Made by a program: the position numbers and the translations under genes. A stretch of 64,000 nt of DNA, taken from NCBI GenBank assembly GCA_003952965.2, contig CM025854.1:6752663-6816662 (forward strand), read 5' to 3'. The notes beneath the pieces are model-generated. The model was not told where the DNA came from and ran no database searches. It saw only the letters and a list, made by a program, of their open reading frames with translations. Every line of letters starts with the position of its first letter. Positions within the stretch are counted from its first letter, which is position 1. Shown piece by piece: positions 12,291-23,969 of the stretch. Origin of the DNA: Morella rubra. Taxonomy: Eukaryota > Streptophyta > Magnoliopsida > Fagales > Myricaceae.

Positions 12291-13075
12291 AATTCAAATT
12301 GTGTTGTATTTTTTTTAATCAAAAGTTTTGGATAAGTTTAGTCAAAGTGTGAAAGAGCTTTTTGAAAAGGTAAGGATATCTTAAAGATGATGAGCTAAAA
12401 AAAAGGAGCTGACCTATGAGTCTTTGAGAAAATTTTGAACCTTTTTAAAATTTCCTTCATTTCATTTGAAACTCAACCAACTCTATAAATACATCCAGAG
12501 GTCAACCAAGAAATTGAATTGAGGTCATTCCATATATATTTTATTCAACCCTTACTTGAGAGACAAAATTCCTTAGAGATTTCTGCTCATAAACCAATCA
12601 GATTTTCTTTAGTGTGCTGAACAAGTTTGGTAGCTAGAGCTTTCGGGGTTGAAGAATAAGGTCGTTCTTGAAGAGTTCATAAGAAGAACCTTAAAGGGCT
12701 GAGGGTTAACCGAAAGGAGCGGGTCTAATTGGATTACTTAGATTATTACATCGGGTAGTCAGAGTCAAGCAATAAGAGGTTGCCCGTGTCTTGGATCACC
12801 GTTGTAAGGATTACATCTTAGTAATTTCAGGTGGTTGCTAGCTCATAGTGATTTTTCCTTTTAATAGTATTTCAAAGGTTTTCCTTCGTCAACAAAATAC
12901 TTGTTTTCTCGTGTAATTGATATTTGAATTAATTTTTACTTCTTATTTTGTTGATTGAATTTATTTGTATACAGATTTAGACTGAACACTTTTAAAACTT
13001 GTTTTAAAATTATTATTCACTTTTTAATTTGAGGAAAAATACCTGTTCACCCCTCTAAGTGTTTGTTAGGGTATA
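12290..13075 (+). repeat. Copia (SIRE-like) LTR fragment
   Basis: Contains a TATA box (TATAAATA, 12484-12491), a leader-like stretch, and an end of the kind seen in SIRE/Maximus LTRs (CTGTTCACCCCTCTAAGTG near 13042-13060). The following sequence starts like a Copia gag. The left boundary is uncertain. Confidence 0.6.
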
Positions 13076-13113
13076 AACAGGATTTTTCAAATTGATCTAT
13101 CTTTTTGGTTTGG

Positions 13114-13246
13114 TAGATGACAATATGTCTACTACTTCTCAGACAATAACCATTGTTGATCCTTAGGCACACATACATGCTATTAAGGATTGTCTAATAA
13201 TGAATCACACCAAGCTATAAGTCAACTAAATCATATTCTATAGAAC
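13114..13246 (+). pseudogene. Start of a Copia gag, cut by a CACTA end
   Basis: An ATG a short way after the LTR end opens MSTTSQTITIVDP followed by a stop and further gag-like residues (AHIHAIKDCLIMNHTKL). The frame is broken after about 13 residues and the sequence is cut at 13246, where a CACTA terminus begins. Weak but consistent with its position directly after the LTR. Confidence 0.45.
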
Positions 13247-13375
13247 CACTACAAGAAACGTGAGCTTTCATGACTAATATTTTTATGACAAAAAAAAAAT
13301 TTGTCAGGAAAGTTAGAATTTTTACTGACAAATTTTTAATTTTGTTAGTAAAGATCTGAAACAAAAATTTTGGGT
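13247..13375 (+). mobile_element. CACTA left-end fragment
   Basis: Starts with CACTACAAGAAA, the same 12 bases as the CACTA terminus at 57914, followed by TGACAAA / TTTGTCA direct and inverted words like those next to the other CACTA ends. No matching right end was found, so this is a terminal fragment or a strongly deleted element. Confidence 0.6.
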
Positions 13376-13394
13376 GACAAAACGTATCTTCCAC

Positions 13395-13760
13395 AAAACA
13401 AATGGTAGGATTTTTTGAGTGGGTCTGAGACTTGTGAGTCTAGGTGACAACTTAAGAAGAGGGGTGAATTGAGTTTAATAAAAACTAAAACTTTTTGTAT
13501 CCAACTCAAACCAAAAAGGCGTTTCAGGTATAATAAAGCATAACACAATAAAGAACAATAATAAATAATAGAGAGTAAGGGTATAGTGGACATGTCGGAA
13601 GTAGAATTTAACAATAAAGAATCACAATAAATAATAGATAGGAGTGTATAGTGGACATGTCGGAAGCAGAATTTAACATTCTGACATTCAGTCCGCTAAC
13701 TAGAGGATGTCCAAAATGGATTTCCGCTTTTGTTTCCGACTCTTGTCGGACTTAGATGAT
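13395..13760 (-). repeat. Reversed Copia LTR fragment with a local duplication
   Basis: On the minus strand the end reads AATTCACCCCTCTTCTTAAG, like the 3' end of SIRE-type LTRs. Inside it, a unit of about 70 bp containing TATAGTGGACATGTCGGAAG is repeated in tandem (about 13549-13676). Confidence 0.5.
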
Positions 13761-14729
13761 AGTGGAATTCCATAATGTTTTGGGCCATATTTTTTTTGCG
13801 CATTTAAGCCTTTTTTACAAAAAATAAAGATGTTATTCATTCATCACAATTCACAAATACAAATATTTCTATATCATATATCTAATCATTATAATTATAT
13901 AATAAACTGATGTCAAAAAATTAAAATATACAACCCAAAATTCATATAAACATTTCTCAATTCATTACAAAGATCTCAATTATATAAATGAACACAACAA
14001 GTCTACAAATGAAAATTAAGAATTTACATTGCACTTGCACCACATCAACTCACCAAGACACCAAGTGATTAGAGTTGAATTTTGGAAAATGTTGGCCATC
14101 TTTTAAAGTTCAAACCAATACAACAATATCATATTATGATCATATTAGTTTTGATGGCCATTTTATTTAGCCCATAATATTTAAAAACCAACAACTCATT
14201 TTTGATCTTTTGAAACCGAAAACAATAACACCTAGCATCCTATTTTAAAAACCGAAACAACAACATAAAAACAAAATTCACAACAAATCCTAAAACATGC
14301 AATTCACAAACAAGTGTAAAAATAAATCTAAAAACATGCAATTCACAAAATCCATATTCAATAAATCTCAAAACAACAAGCAATTCACAAAATCCATAAT
14401 CACAAACGTCACCTAGTAAGTAGTAACCTAGACACCATCACAATTCCTAAATAGTAAAAGAAATATTATGGGCTTAATAATAAAAGTGGTCAAGACTTGA
14501 TGGAAACAATAACAAAAAAACATAGTGTATGCTGACATAACTCGAAATAGAAGAATATTACAATACGAACTTAGAAGTATCAACTCAAGTAAGAAATTAA
14601 GAACATTAACCAAACGTCAATCAATCACGATTGATGCAACATTAGAAATCATCTCTGAAAAAAAAAAAAATTATTAACAAGGAGCTTATAAAAAATTTAA
14701 TTAAGTGAAAGTAGATATGTAAAATTTTG
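13761..14729. other. No gene; A-rich repeats
   Basis: AT-rich spacer with a word close to CATGCAATTCACAAA repeated about three times between 14297 and 14375. Probably the non-coding 3' part of the hAT element whose transposase follows on the minus strand. I could not find its terminal inverted repeat. Confidence 0.4.
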
Positions 14730-16808
14730 TATATACTATGTCCATCATATAACTAGCGGGATCTTCCGTCCCATCAATAACTTCAGGTTCCTTATCCTCA
14801 TCATCTTGCAGAAGATATGATCTTGGATCTCAACTAATTTTGAGCACAAATGAGTCCTTCCGTTTTTTGGTGCCAACGAACTCCGAAAAGAATCTAATAC
14901 CGACCCCCCGTGCTGAAGACAACTCTGAAGGCACTGTAGTAATAGGGATGGCAAGAACATCTCGAGAAATTCGTGCAAGAACGGAAATTTTGGTGCATTC
15001 ACTCTCCACCAATTGAGGATATCAAAATTAGGATCTCTTAGGTTCAATATCCTCCATTAAATATCTCTCCACTTTAGACTTGCTATCCAGCAAATGACCC
15101 AATCATTTCAAGCTGACCTTGACTTGCAGATACACTCCCACTACTAGATGACCCATCCACATTACTATACTCTGTAAACAACTTGATCCAAGGTCCCTCT
15201 CACTAGACTAGTCATCTCTACACCTAACTCCATCCCCAAAGCCTTCTTGAACCAAAAGTCCAAGTATATAACCTTGTATTGTGGATCAAGTACCGCTGCA
15301 ACAAACAACAATCTGTTAACCTTAGTCAAATCACCCAGTATTTATTATACTTCATTTGCATTCTTTTTGCCATGTCTGCCAAGAACAAATCCCCACTTGC
15401 TGCATATTTCCCAAAATGCATATGAATTTTGGCAAGTTCCGCAAAAAATAAGTTTGTCGTCATAGTATTCGAAGCAGATATTCGAACCATCACCTCATAG
15501 AAGAGTTGCAAAAACTTGATAAAATGTCTCACACGCTCCCAATCCTCAAATTTAGGGGGCCCAATCCCTTCCTCCCATGCCCCTCCTCACGCAGAAAGCT
15601 TATCAAAATCCATCTTCCGCCAACATATCCTCAAAACTCTCTGATATTTCTCAGCTGCATCCAACATAATATACGTTGAATTCCAACGAGTAGGAACATC
15701 AAGCTGCAAAAATCCCTCAATGGGAAACTTCCTCTTCGCTACACATTTCTTAAACCCATCCATTCGACCGGGAGATGACTTAACATACTTGACCAAGTTC
15801 CTTACCTGGCCACAGAATCATCCAACTCCTTCAACCCATCTTGCACAATTAAATTCAAGATATGTGCACAACATCTCATATGCAAAAATCATGGTTACAA
15901 ACTATTTTTCCAGGCCGAAACCCCAAATGCAATTGTCTACTCTTCACATGTCAATGGTGTATCATTAGAGGATGCATTATCGACAGTGATTGTAAGGATT
16001 TTATCAATCCCCCATTCCGACATGCAATCCTCCAATCCATCCCAATTGTCGAACCCTTATGATCTGACACCTTACAGAAGGCAAGTATCTTTTTGTGCAA
16101 TTGCCAAGTACTATCAATGAAGTGTGCAGTGACAGACATATAATTCATGTTTTGGACTGAATGTCCATGTGTCAGTGGTCAAGCAAACTTGTGGTCTATT
16201 AAGTATGATACTAGCCTTCAGTCTACACTTCTCTTCCAAGTAAAGTTTCATACAATCTTCATTACTGTGATTCGAGATGGTACTTTAAATCGAGGCTCGA
16301 GGGTATGAATCATGTCCTTGAACCCATCCTTTGCTTACTATTCTAAAGGAAGCTCATCCACAATTATAAACTTGGCAATAGAAACTCTAATAGCCTTGGG
16401 ATCATATGAGTCTATCTTCATCACCCCACTGATCCACTACTTGCCCCTTGATATCAAAAGTCAATTTCTGTTGAGAGCCATCCAATTTACTTTGCGTTCT
16501 CTTATACATTACACAACCTTCAAGTGGGACCTCATAGTCGAGGTCCCTTTGATCTTTGTGGTGAACCCCAACTTTATGACCACAATGGTTGCACTTGGCC
16601 AATGGTTTGTTTGGGCCAACTATTGGTAGTATCCTAGTGAAATGTTCCCACATCGGGGATGGATTGGAAACCTTCCTTCTTTTGGGGGCAGGGTTATTGT
16701 CTCAGTTTGTTGTGCCTCTACACCTATAATTGGTATCTCACCAATTGTAGGTGTAGTTAAATTAGGGGTTGTTGATTGTGAAGATACAATTGGAGTTTGA
16801 TGATCCAT
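14730..16808 (-). pseudogene. hAT transposase (BED finger, RNase H-like, hATC), decayed
   Basis: Runs from an ATG at 16808 (MDHQTPIVSS) down to about 14730. A BED-type zinc finger is seen at 16653-16500 (WEHFTR, then CNHCGH). The central catalytic region is in pieces: MSVTAHFIDSTWQLHKKILAF with SDHKGSTIG near 16148-16040, and LDVPTRWNSTYIMLDAAEKYQ near 15710-15630. The hATC dimerisation region is at 15020-14880 (DILNWWRVNAPKFPFL and SFRSSLAPK). Length fits a ~680-residue hAT transposase, but several frameshifts split it. It would have cut and pasted an hAT element. The gene is closest in layout to the one at 45402-47640. Confidence 0.88.
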
Positions 16809-17145
16809 CTGAAAGAAAGACACCTATTTATAGTCAACTGAAACAACAATTCAAGCAACTACTAGACCAATTGAATAATTTGGCAATCTGATGTTTGACA
16901 TAAATGCATTCCACAGAATACAGACAAACAAGATTGAATTATACTAACCTCCACCACAGAAGTCTCAAATGCTATCGAAGAATAAGTAAAATTCTTCAGT
17001 GAAATGGTATAGACTTTGAAAATTTGATCCTTTTGACCTCAGGATTCTATCCACCACAAAACGGCATAAGGAGAAACTTTGATCAGTTGTTATCTACAAG
17101 CAGTACGAATGGCATGTACGAGACCTTTAGTAACATTTAAGTACT

Positions 17146-18103
17146 TAAGGGTGAGTACCAGAATGGATGGAACCGGAAAGGGCCATTCCGGTTCTGGTAC
17201 CCACCGGAATCCAAAATTTTATTCAGGTAAACACTGGGACGGAATTGGAACGGAACTAGCATTTTCAGAATTGGAAACCGAAAATTCCAATTCAGTATCT
17301 AGATTTTTTGGCCATATTTTTTTCAACAATAAAACTAACCAAACAACATAAAATTTGAATACCCGAATTAGTGAGCAATCGAACTTATTCAGTTATATTT
17401 TGTCACCAACAACAGAAAAGAAAATGCAGGTATCTTGGATATAAAATGCACCACCTATTCATTTTTAATACCCAATTTTGAATACCCGAATCCAATATGC
17501 ATGAACAATCAAATCTCCTAAATCTGAACCAATCCCTAAATCTAGACCAATCAAAATATCAAACCAACCAACTTATGCAATCAGACCAATGAAAATTCAA
17601 AAATCCCTAAATCCCCAATCTGAACCAATCAAATCCCTAGATCCTGAAATCATTAAACAAGTAATCAAAAACCTTGAAACATATAGTTTAAAGAGAAATT
17701 AGAGATGCTTAGTAGAGATATTTGGCACCCATAGAGAGATCCCAAAGAGTTAGAGAGAGAGACTTCGACGAAAGAGTAAGAGAGAGAGATGAGAGGTGTG
17801 AATGAGCTATTGGCGACTGCGGCTGGAAGCTTGAGTGGAATGGGATAAACTAGAGGGGGGAGGGGAGACTCACGGCATAAAGGGTTCTTAAGTGAACTTG
17901 ACCTGGTCAAAGACTCAAATACATATTCTGTTAAAATTAGGACCCTATCTAAAACGGGATAAAAAAAAAAAAAAAGAGTAGCCAAAACCGGAAAATTCCA
18001 GCAATTTCGTCGGAATTTTCGGTTCCGATTTCGATTATGGAAAATGTCAAAAAAGGCTTCCGGTTCCAGTTTCGATTTTCACCAGAATTTTTTCTCACCC
18101 TTA
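17146..18103. mobile_element. Non-autonomous hAT element (958 bp)
   Basis: Ends are inverted repeats TAAGGGTGAG and CTCACCCTTA. They are flanked by an 8-bp target duplication with one difference, TAAGTACT (17138-17145) and TAAGCACT (18104-18111). Both subterminal regions carry the word GGAACCGGAA or close variants in opposite orientation, as hAT subterminal motifs do. No transposase is encoded. It lies upstream of the decayed hAT transposase at 14730-16808, but the two need not belong together. Confidence 0.85.
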
Positions 18104-18111
18104 TAAGCACT

Positions 18112-18829
18112 GGATTTTTTAAGAGGATTAAAATAAAAAGAGATAAAATCTGCACTATACCCAAAGAACAAAGCTAAATATTTTAATTGCTGAAATTAAG
18201 TTGCTTCATAGGTAAAACTAATGTTAGGAGCAATGTTTTCCTTCCAATTTGAATAGACCAAGGATTTGCTACAAAATCCCATAAAAAGAAACCGAACCAA
18301 CCATTAAACTTGCATAGCATCATTAAAAACAGGTCTAGGTAGGCCAATCATTCAAAACCCTTCACTAAGTTGAAACTACCCCCGATTCACAACATATTCA
18401 CAATAGAGAGAGAGAGAGAGAAGATATTCATGGGGCTTTTATATTTTGAATATTTCTAAACATATTTAGCACATTTCCATCGGATTGCCTCTATTTTATA
18501 ATGAAATCTTTTTTTTTTTTTTGAAAATTCATCCTTATGGGTTGAACACTGTGAAAAGACTCTGTTATGTGAAAACTTACTATGAAATATGTTTAGTTAC
18601 TTGAAATATTCTTATATATTCTGTTTTTTGGGTATTCTAGAATGTTTAAGTCAAATAAAAGTTCATTTTTTTTTTTTTTTTTTGTATTTCTAACATAAAG
18701 CACACACTTTTTTTTTTTTTTTTGTACTTAAATCTGTTTTCCACTTTTATATTTTTAAATCTGTTTTCCTTCCCCCATTTCATATATAGTTGATTTCATT
18801 CACTACATTTATGGTTAATTAGAACTGGG
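18112..18829. other. No gene; simple repeats
   Basis: AT-rich. Contains a GA repeat (about 18402-18421) and long T runs near 18508-18522, 18668-18683 and 18711-18723. Confidence 0.5.
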
Positions 18830-19393
18830 CACCAAGCTAGTTGAATTTTTTGTTGCAAATGCGGAGAAAGCTGTTGAATTCAGGATAAGAGTAAACCATT
18901 TAGGGGGAGAGTTGGTTAATTGAGCTGACGAAGATTTATTGGCTGAATCAAATGTAGGAATGGACGAGTGATCCCTTTGGTCAATTGTGACAAATAGGGG
19001 GAGAACAGTGAGGGGGAGTAGTTGTCTAGTTGTTGTTGGTGATATAGATGTGATAGATGATGATGCTTTTGTTGTTTTGCTTATATTGAAGTTACACATT
19101 TCTGTTTGTTGTTTGATATAAAAATCCGAGGATAATTTTTCTGACTTTTTTGGATTTTCATGACATGTCTACTTTGTTACACTTATTGGATTATGTTGAG
19201 ATTTGTACTGTTATAATCATTTTTGTATCAAGTGTAATTGCAGGTACCAAAAGACCCAAGACAGGTTTCATTGAGTCCTATTGTTTTAGAATAGGTTGTG
19301 TACATTTTAAACTAAATTTTTTTTGGTGATTGATAGAATTTAGTAGGAATTGGTTGTATTTAGTTTTGTCATGGAATTACCAAAGGAGGAGTT
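18830..19393 (+). mobile_element. 3' internal end of a SIRE-type Copia element
   Basis: Decayed end of a coding region (EFFVANAEKAV near 18842-18875) followed by a row of purine tracts (TTAGGGGGAGAG, ATAGGGGGAGAA, GTGAGGGGGAG at 18900-19020). The final tract AAAGGAGGAG at 19383-19391 sits next to the LTR. Several polypurine tracts in a long spacer before the 3' LTR are usual in SIRE/Maximus elements. Confidence 0.65.
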
Positions 19394-20532
19394 TGTTAGT
19401 TCCAAATGTATAGTGTTGGCTTAGTTTCATGACGAATGTCATATAAAGAAACATTGTCTTGGATGAGGTTGATCAAGAGAAGATGCTTAAGTTGAAAGGA
19501 ATAAAGAAGTGAAGAAATTTGGAAGTCACAGAGCCGTTAATGTGGTTAAGTGTTGTTTGGGCTAGCTTAAGGCAAGCTTGAAGCAATCGCGTTGTATTTT
19601 GGAGAAAGCCTAAGGCTTAAGCCCAAACATGGTAAAATATTAAGTGACTTACAGTTGTCATTTACCTAGATATATAAAAGGGATTTTTAAGTGGCTGGAT
19701 GTACAGACTTTGACATATAGAGAAAAAAAAAAAGATTCTAGAAACTGTTCAAAGGCTTTTTGTATAGAGATTTGTGAAGATTTGAGAAGATGATATTCTT
19801 GAAGATTTGAAGAATCAAGATTTTTCGTGGTCTTCCTCTTGTGCTGAAAAAGATAATCAATCACTACAACAAAAACTCCCCTGTGGCAATGGGTAAACAA
19901 CGGAGTTCCGGTGCTTGAAGGATTGGAGTTTCAATCATCCAGAAGCAAGTTTACTTTGTTCAAGATTCATTCAAGTGAGAGAGAGATTTAGAGGTTCTGA
20001 TTCTACCGCTTGGTGCGGGTTCGAGTGTGTCATCTGAATGGCTTCCTTCAAGGCTTGTAAGTGATTCTCTCATTTAGTGGATTGGTTAACTGGCAGTGAG
20101 CCCAGAGTGGTTTTTCCCTATCGAATGAGTTCCTTATAGGGTTTTCGACTTCAAAAACAATCTCTTGTGTTTGTGTGATTGTTTGCAATCCTTTTTCTCT
20201 CATATTTGCTTGTTCATTGATTAGCTTTAGATAATTTTGAATCTTGGTTGGTTGCATGTGAATCTTGGTTTAAAAATTGGAAGAATACTATTTTGCTCAC
20301 CAAGTGCTTGTTGTAAAGTCTAAGAGTTCTTAGAATTTTTTAATTTGATTAAACTGACTAATTTTTGTCTCTATTTAGAATTGATTGATATCTTGTAGAT
20401 CTGTACAGGTTCTATTAATCCATTGTGCTTAGTTTTGAATTTAGTTTTCCACATGCATTAGCTTTTGCTGTTATTTTTTAACTTACTCTTCACCCCCACT
20501 AGGTAAATTTAGGGTCTAAACTGTGTCCAACA
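19394..20532 (+). repeat. SIRE-type Copia LTR
   Basis: A 1139-bp LTR with TGTTAG...CCAACA ends. A TATA-like stretch (ATATATAAAAG) is at about 19670-19680. The end region has CTTCACCCCCACTAG (20490-20505), as in other SIRE LTRs. A polypurine tract precedes it and a primer-binding site follows it (see findings). Confidence 0.82.
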
Positions 20533-20534
20533 AG

Positions 20535-20547
20535 TGGTATCAGAGCC
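20535..20547 (+). promoter_or_regulatory. Primer-binding site, initiator Met-tRNA
   Basis: TGGTATCAGAGCC two bases after the LTR end. It is a perfect match to the common plant Copia primer site. Confidence 0.9.
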
Positions 20548-20579
20548 ATACATCGCTCCTTGACCCTTTTAACTCCTAG

Positions 20580-20690
20580 ATGAATAAGTGTCAATCTTTT
20601 GGTACCTCCATATTTTGATAGAAGCAACCATGCGTATTGGAAGGTTCAAATGAGACCCTTTTTGAAGTCAATGGATGAGCAAGAGTGTAG
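20580..20690 (+). pseudogene. Start of SIRE-type Copia gag, truncated
   Basis: The ATG at 20580 gives MNKCQSFGTS, then the frame shifts into PPYFDRSNHAYWKVQM and FLKSMDEQ (about 20605-20690), the conserved start of Copia gag (UBN2-type) proteins. Homology stops at about 20690. Unrelated GC-rich sequence with a long palindrome follows. Confidence 0.78.
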
Positions 20691-21735
20691 AATTTCATGT
20701 AAGAAGGGTGGACAAGAACCCACCGATTCCTCTCCGTGGTATGTAGCTCTGGGGTGGTTGGGGGACCTCCCCCCATCCCACAACACAGTGTTGTTGGATG
20801 GAGGGAGGTCCCCCAACCAACCCCTACCTCCACCCTTTGGCCGCTGGCAATGGGTTTGTGAAATGGTGGGTGGCGGGTGGAGTCCCACCCAATACATCGA
20901 TTCATTTTTTTTTTCGATTTATGATGTCTTTAATTTTAAATAATTTAAATTTAACTATTAAATTATACGCTTTTATTTATTTTAGATTTTAATTTTTAAT
21001 TTTTTTAAATATTTATATTTTTAATTTATTTTAATTACACGTGTCACATTGCGATTGAATGGGAAATTTTTTTTTATTAAATGCTTCTAATGGCGTTGGG
21101 TCTGGTGAGTTTTAGTATCAAAATGACAAACTCAGTGAGCTTTTTTTATTTTTTTTAAAACCTAGTTGAGTTTTTTTAAAAAGGCACTAAAACCTAGTGA
21201 GTGATTTGTCATTTTCCATATTTTAAAACTCAAAGTGGTATGAAAAGTTCGTTCTACATTCTCATTTTGGTTCGAGATGAGGTGTTTGTGGACAAAAATA
21301 AGTTATTGTTGCTTGACATGATCCTTTATTTTAACAAAAAGTACCTTAAAACAAGCTGTGTGTTTCAATTGTGAAGGGCATTGTCATTGAACGATGTAAT
21401 GCTGGCTTAACTACTACATTTAGACTAAGGAGGCTAGTTGCTGGAGTTGAATCTCTATTCCCACTAAAAGTAAACTAGAGTTGCTTTTTTCTTTTCTTAT
21501 TTCCTCTCTCTCTCTTTCATTCTTTACAAACTAATTTGCCCTTCAATACGCATTGGCCTTGTAGATAACTGGAAAAGAAGTTTCCTCTTTCTCATGGCTA
21601 CCTGAAAATTGGTTCATGGTATTTTCTTGCATATATCTTTTATTTTTCTCTAACCTTGATGATGTTTTGTTGTGTAACATTTTTTTAACACTTATATGTT
21701 CTTAATTTTAATTTCAAGATAATAATATGTGATTC
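20691..21735. other. Insertion of unknown type with a 63-bp palindrome
   Basis: Starts GC-rich (palindrome 20756-20818, then CCACCC/GGGTGG words to 20890), then turns very AT-rich (20900-21090). No coding region or terminal repeat could be assigned. A CT repeat lies at about 21504-21515. Confidence 0.45.
20756..20818. repeat. Near-perfect 63-bp palindrome
   Basis: Outer arms GGTTGGGGGACCTCCC (20756-20771) and its exact reverse complement (20803-20818). The inner 15 bp also pair with one mismatch, leaving a single unpaired base at 20787. It could extrude as a cruciform or fold as RNA. Confidence 0.9.
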
Positions 21736-23956
21736 GGAAATAGCCTGGACCATGAAGAGCTCAAGCGTTGTCTTATAGTATTGGACATAGCTATAAAGCT
21801 AAGGTTACGGCCTATGGAAAGATCGACAAAGCAACAAGATACTAAGCAAAACACACGAAGGACCTTTTATTAATACTGAGGTATTACAAAAGAGGACCCA
21901 CTTTCTATAATGTACATACTAAAAAAAAACTGCAGGAAAACTAAGAAAACATAAAACGAAGATCTCTAATCTTCATCATCAGTGTTATCCAAGTCTGAGA
22001 TGTTGATGTAATTATCAGAGTGCGGAGTGATCCACCTATGTCCTCGTCCCTCTATCAGGACATCTAGGTCACGTGTGACATACACTCGGAAAGTCAGCTC
22101 CAGAGTGATAAGCCATGTTGAATGGCTTTGGTGAACTCACCTAAATAAACCTCAGACATCTACTAAAGAAATATTTAACAAACAACGGTGAGTCCAAATG
22201 ACTCAGTAAAGCCAGCGGTTAGTACAACAGAATAGCAGATAGAATAAAAGATATTGAAGAAACCGTTCAACAATAAAATCTCAACAGAATAAGAAAGTAA
22301 ATGAAAAGACTCATTTTTCTCAAAAATGATATTTTTTTTCCATTTTCAATTTCGATCACCACTACTCTCACTCCCAGAGTGAATCACTTGGCCAGAGTGA
22401 CGGGTTACAAGTAACCTTCCGTATCTTTGTAGCAGTACTCCCAGAGCACAATACAGCCTCATCTTGTGCATAGTACTATCACATCTTCACAATATTATGT
22501 TAAGTATGCATGTCTCATGTCAACGCCCATACATATCATTCATGATATGCAACACCTTAACCATACTTGAACATCACAATATTCCTTTCCAACGTACAAG
22601 TTAAGTGTGCATGTCTCATATCAATGCCCATACATCTCATTTATGATATGCAACACCTTAACTCGTTTCCATCATCACAACATTATAAAACATTTCTCAA
22701 AGGAAAGTGTTGTGAAGGAAAAAAAACACTTTGATTTCTCGGTTAAAAACCGGCTTAATCACCACGTAGAAAATACTAATTTTGACATGAAAAGTATTGA
22801 AATCAAAAGGAAAGAAATATGTTCAAGCTTTGAAAAACAACTTTTGGAAGAAATTTTGAAAAGAAATGGATCAAAGTTGAAAAACAACTTGAAAACGAAT
22901 TGAACTTTGAAAATGATACTTTTTCGAAAGGACGAGCTTGTTCTTCGTCAAGAACATGAAGAACAATAGGAAGAATGAAAAACACTAATAACATCAAGAG
23001 ATTCACAATAATCATCTTGAAAACTTGAATCGAAATCAAAGATAACCAACTAAACTTTACCTCTAAGCGAGCTTGATCTTCGCTAAACTTCTCTTAATCG
23101 ATTTCTTCCTTCTTCTTCTACTTCACTTCACTACTAATCTCAAGTTTAACTCACAATTCAATGAGTGGTGTAAGTTTAAATGGTTGGACCCCCTATTTAT
23201 AGGCAAGTTGATTCGTCACATTGCGACATGTGTCTAGGCTAGCTTTGGTGACTCAAAAGGCTACATTCACCTCTCGACACCCAACACCCACAGCAGCTGC
23301 TGGCATGCCTATGGCCGAAATTCACCCTATAGCTCCTGAGTCGCCGCCTAGGTCCACCGGTGGTCGACACCTCGAGCTTCCTAGGTCCTAGCCTTTTTGT
23401 CGTGCTTTTTGCATTGATTCGTCATGCTTCTAGCTTTGATTTGTCATGCTATCTAGCCCTCACATGTGTCACTCTCTAGGCAGCCGAATTTTCCTTTCTT
23501 AATGGCTAAGTCTTGCTAATCATTTCACTAATATAATCGCAAATCAACCTAATTGCTAAAAATCGACCTACTTGCTTCCAAAAAATAAAAAGTCTCCAAA
23601 TTTAAACCATAAACTCATGGATGAACTCCCAACATATTAAAAGAATAAAAATCATGTGGTTCGGTTTTTGAGACAAAAACGTCCTACTTGCTTAAAAAAT
23701 TAAATTGATCCAATACGTGCTCCTCAATTCTGAACAACAACCTAGTTGCACGCGAACTCCAAATCTCACTTAATCATGTCCTAAAAGGTTTCGAGACAAA
23801 AAGATCCTATTAGCTTAAAAATTTAAATTGATCCAATGTGTACTCCTCAATCTCTTGAAAATAGCTCAGTTGCATGTAAACTTTAATTCTCACTACCAAT
23901 CGCAAACAAGAGAGCATAAACAATATGCTGTGATGTTTGAAAGCTCGGGTATGACA
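21736..23956 (-). repeat. Gypsy 3' LTR
   Basis: 2221 bp on the minus strand from TGTCATACCCGAGC to GGCTATT. It is the reverse of the solo LTR at 2357-4793, with scattered substitutions and indels. The TATA box is at 23201-23194. Confidence 0.93.
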
Positions 23957-23969
23957 TACTTCCCCACTT

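Noticed and set aside
18815..19099. 94-residue minus-strand frame rich in Ser and Thr
   Set aside because: Antisense of the SIRE-type 3' region and its purine tracts, with low complexity.
19864..19880. CACTACAACAAAA inside the SIRE-type LTR
   Set aside because: It resembles a CACTA terminus but lies in continuous LTR sequence with no duplication or partner end.
20591..20943. Overlapping frames of 83-114 residues on both strands around the palindrome
   Set aside because: They arise because G+C-rich palindromic DNA has few stops on either strand. Only the short gag start is real.
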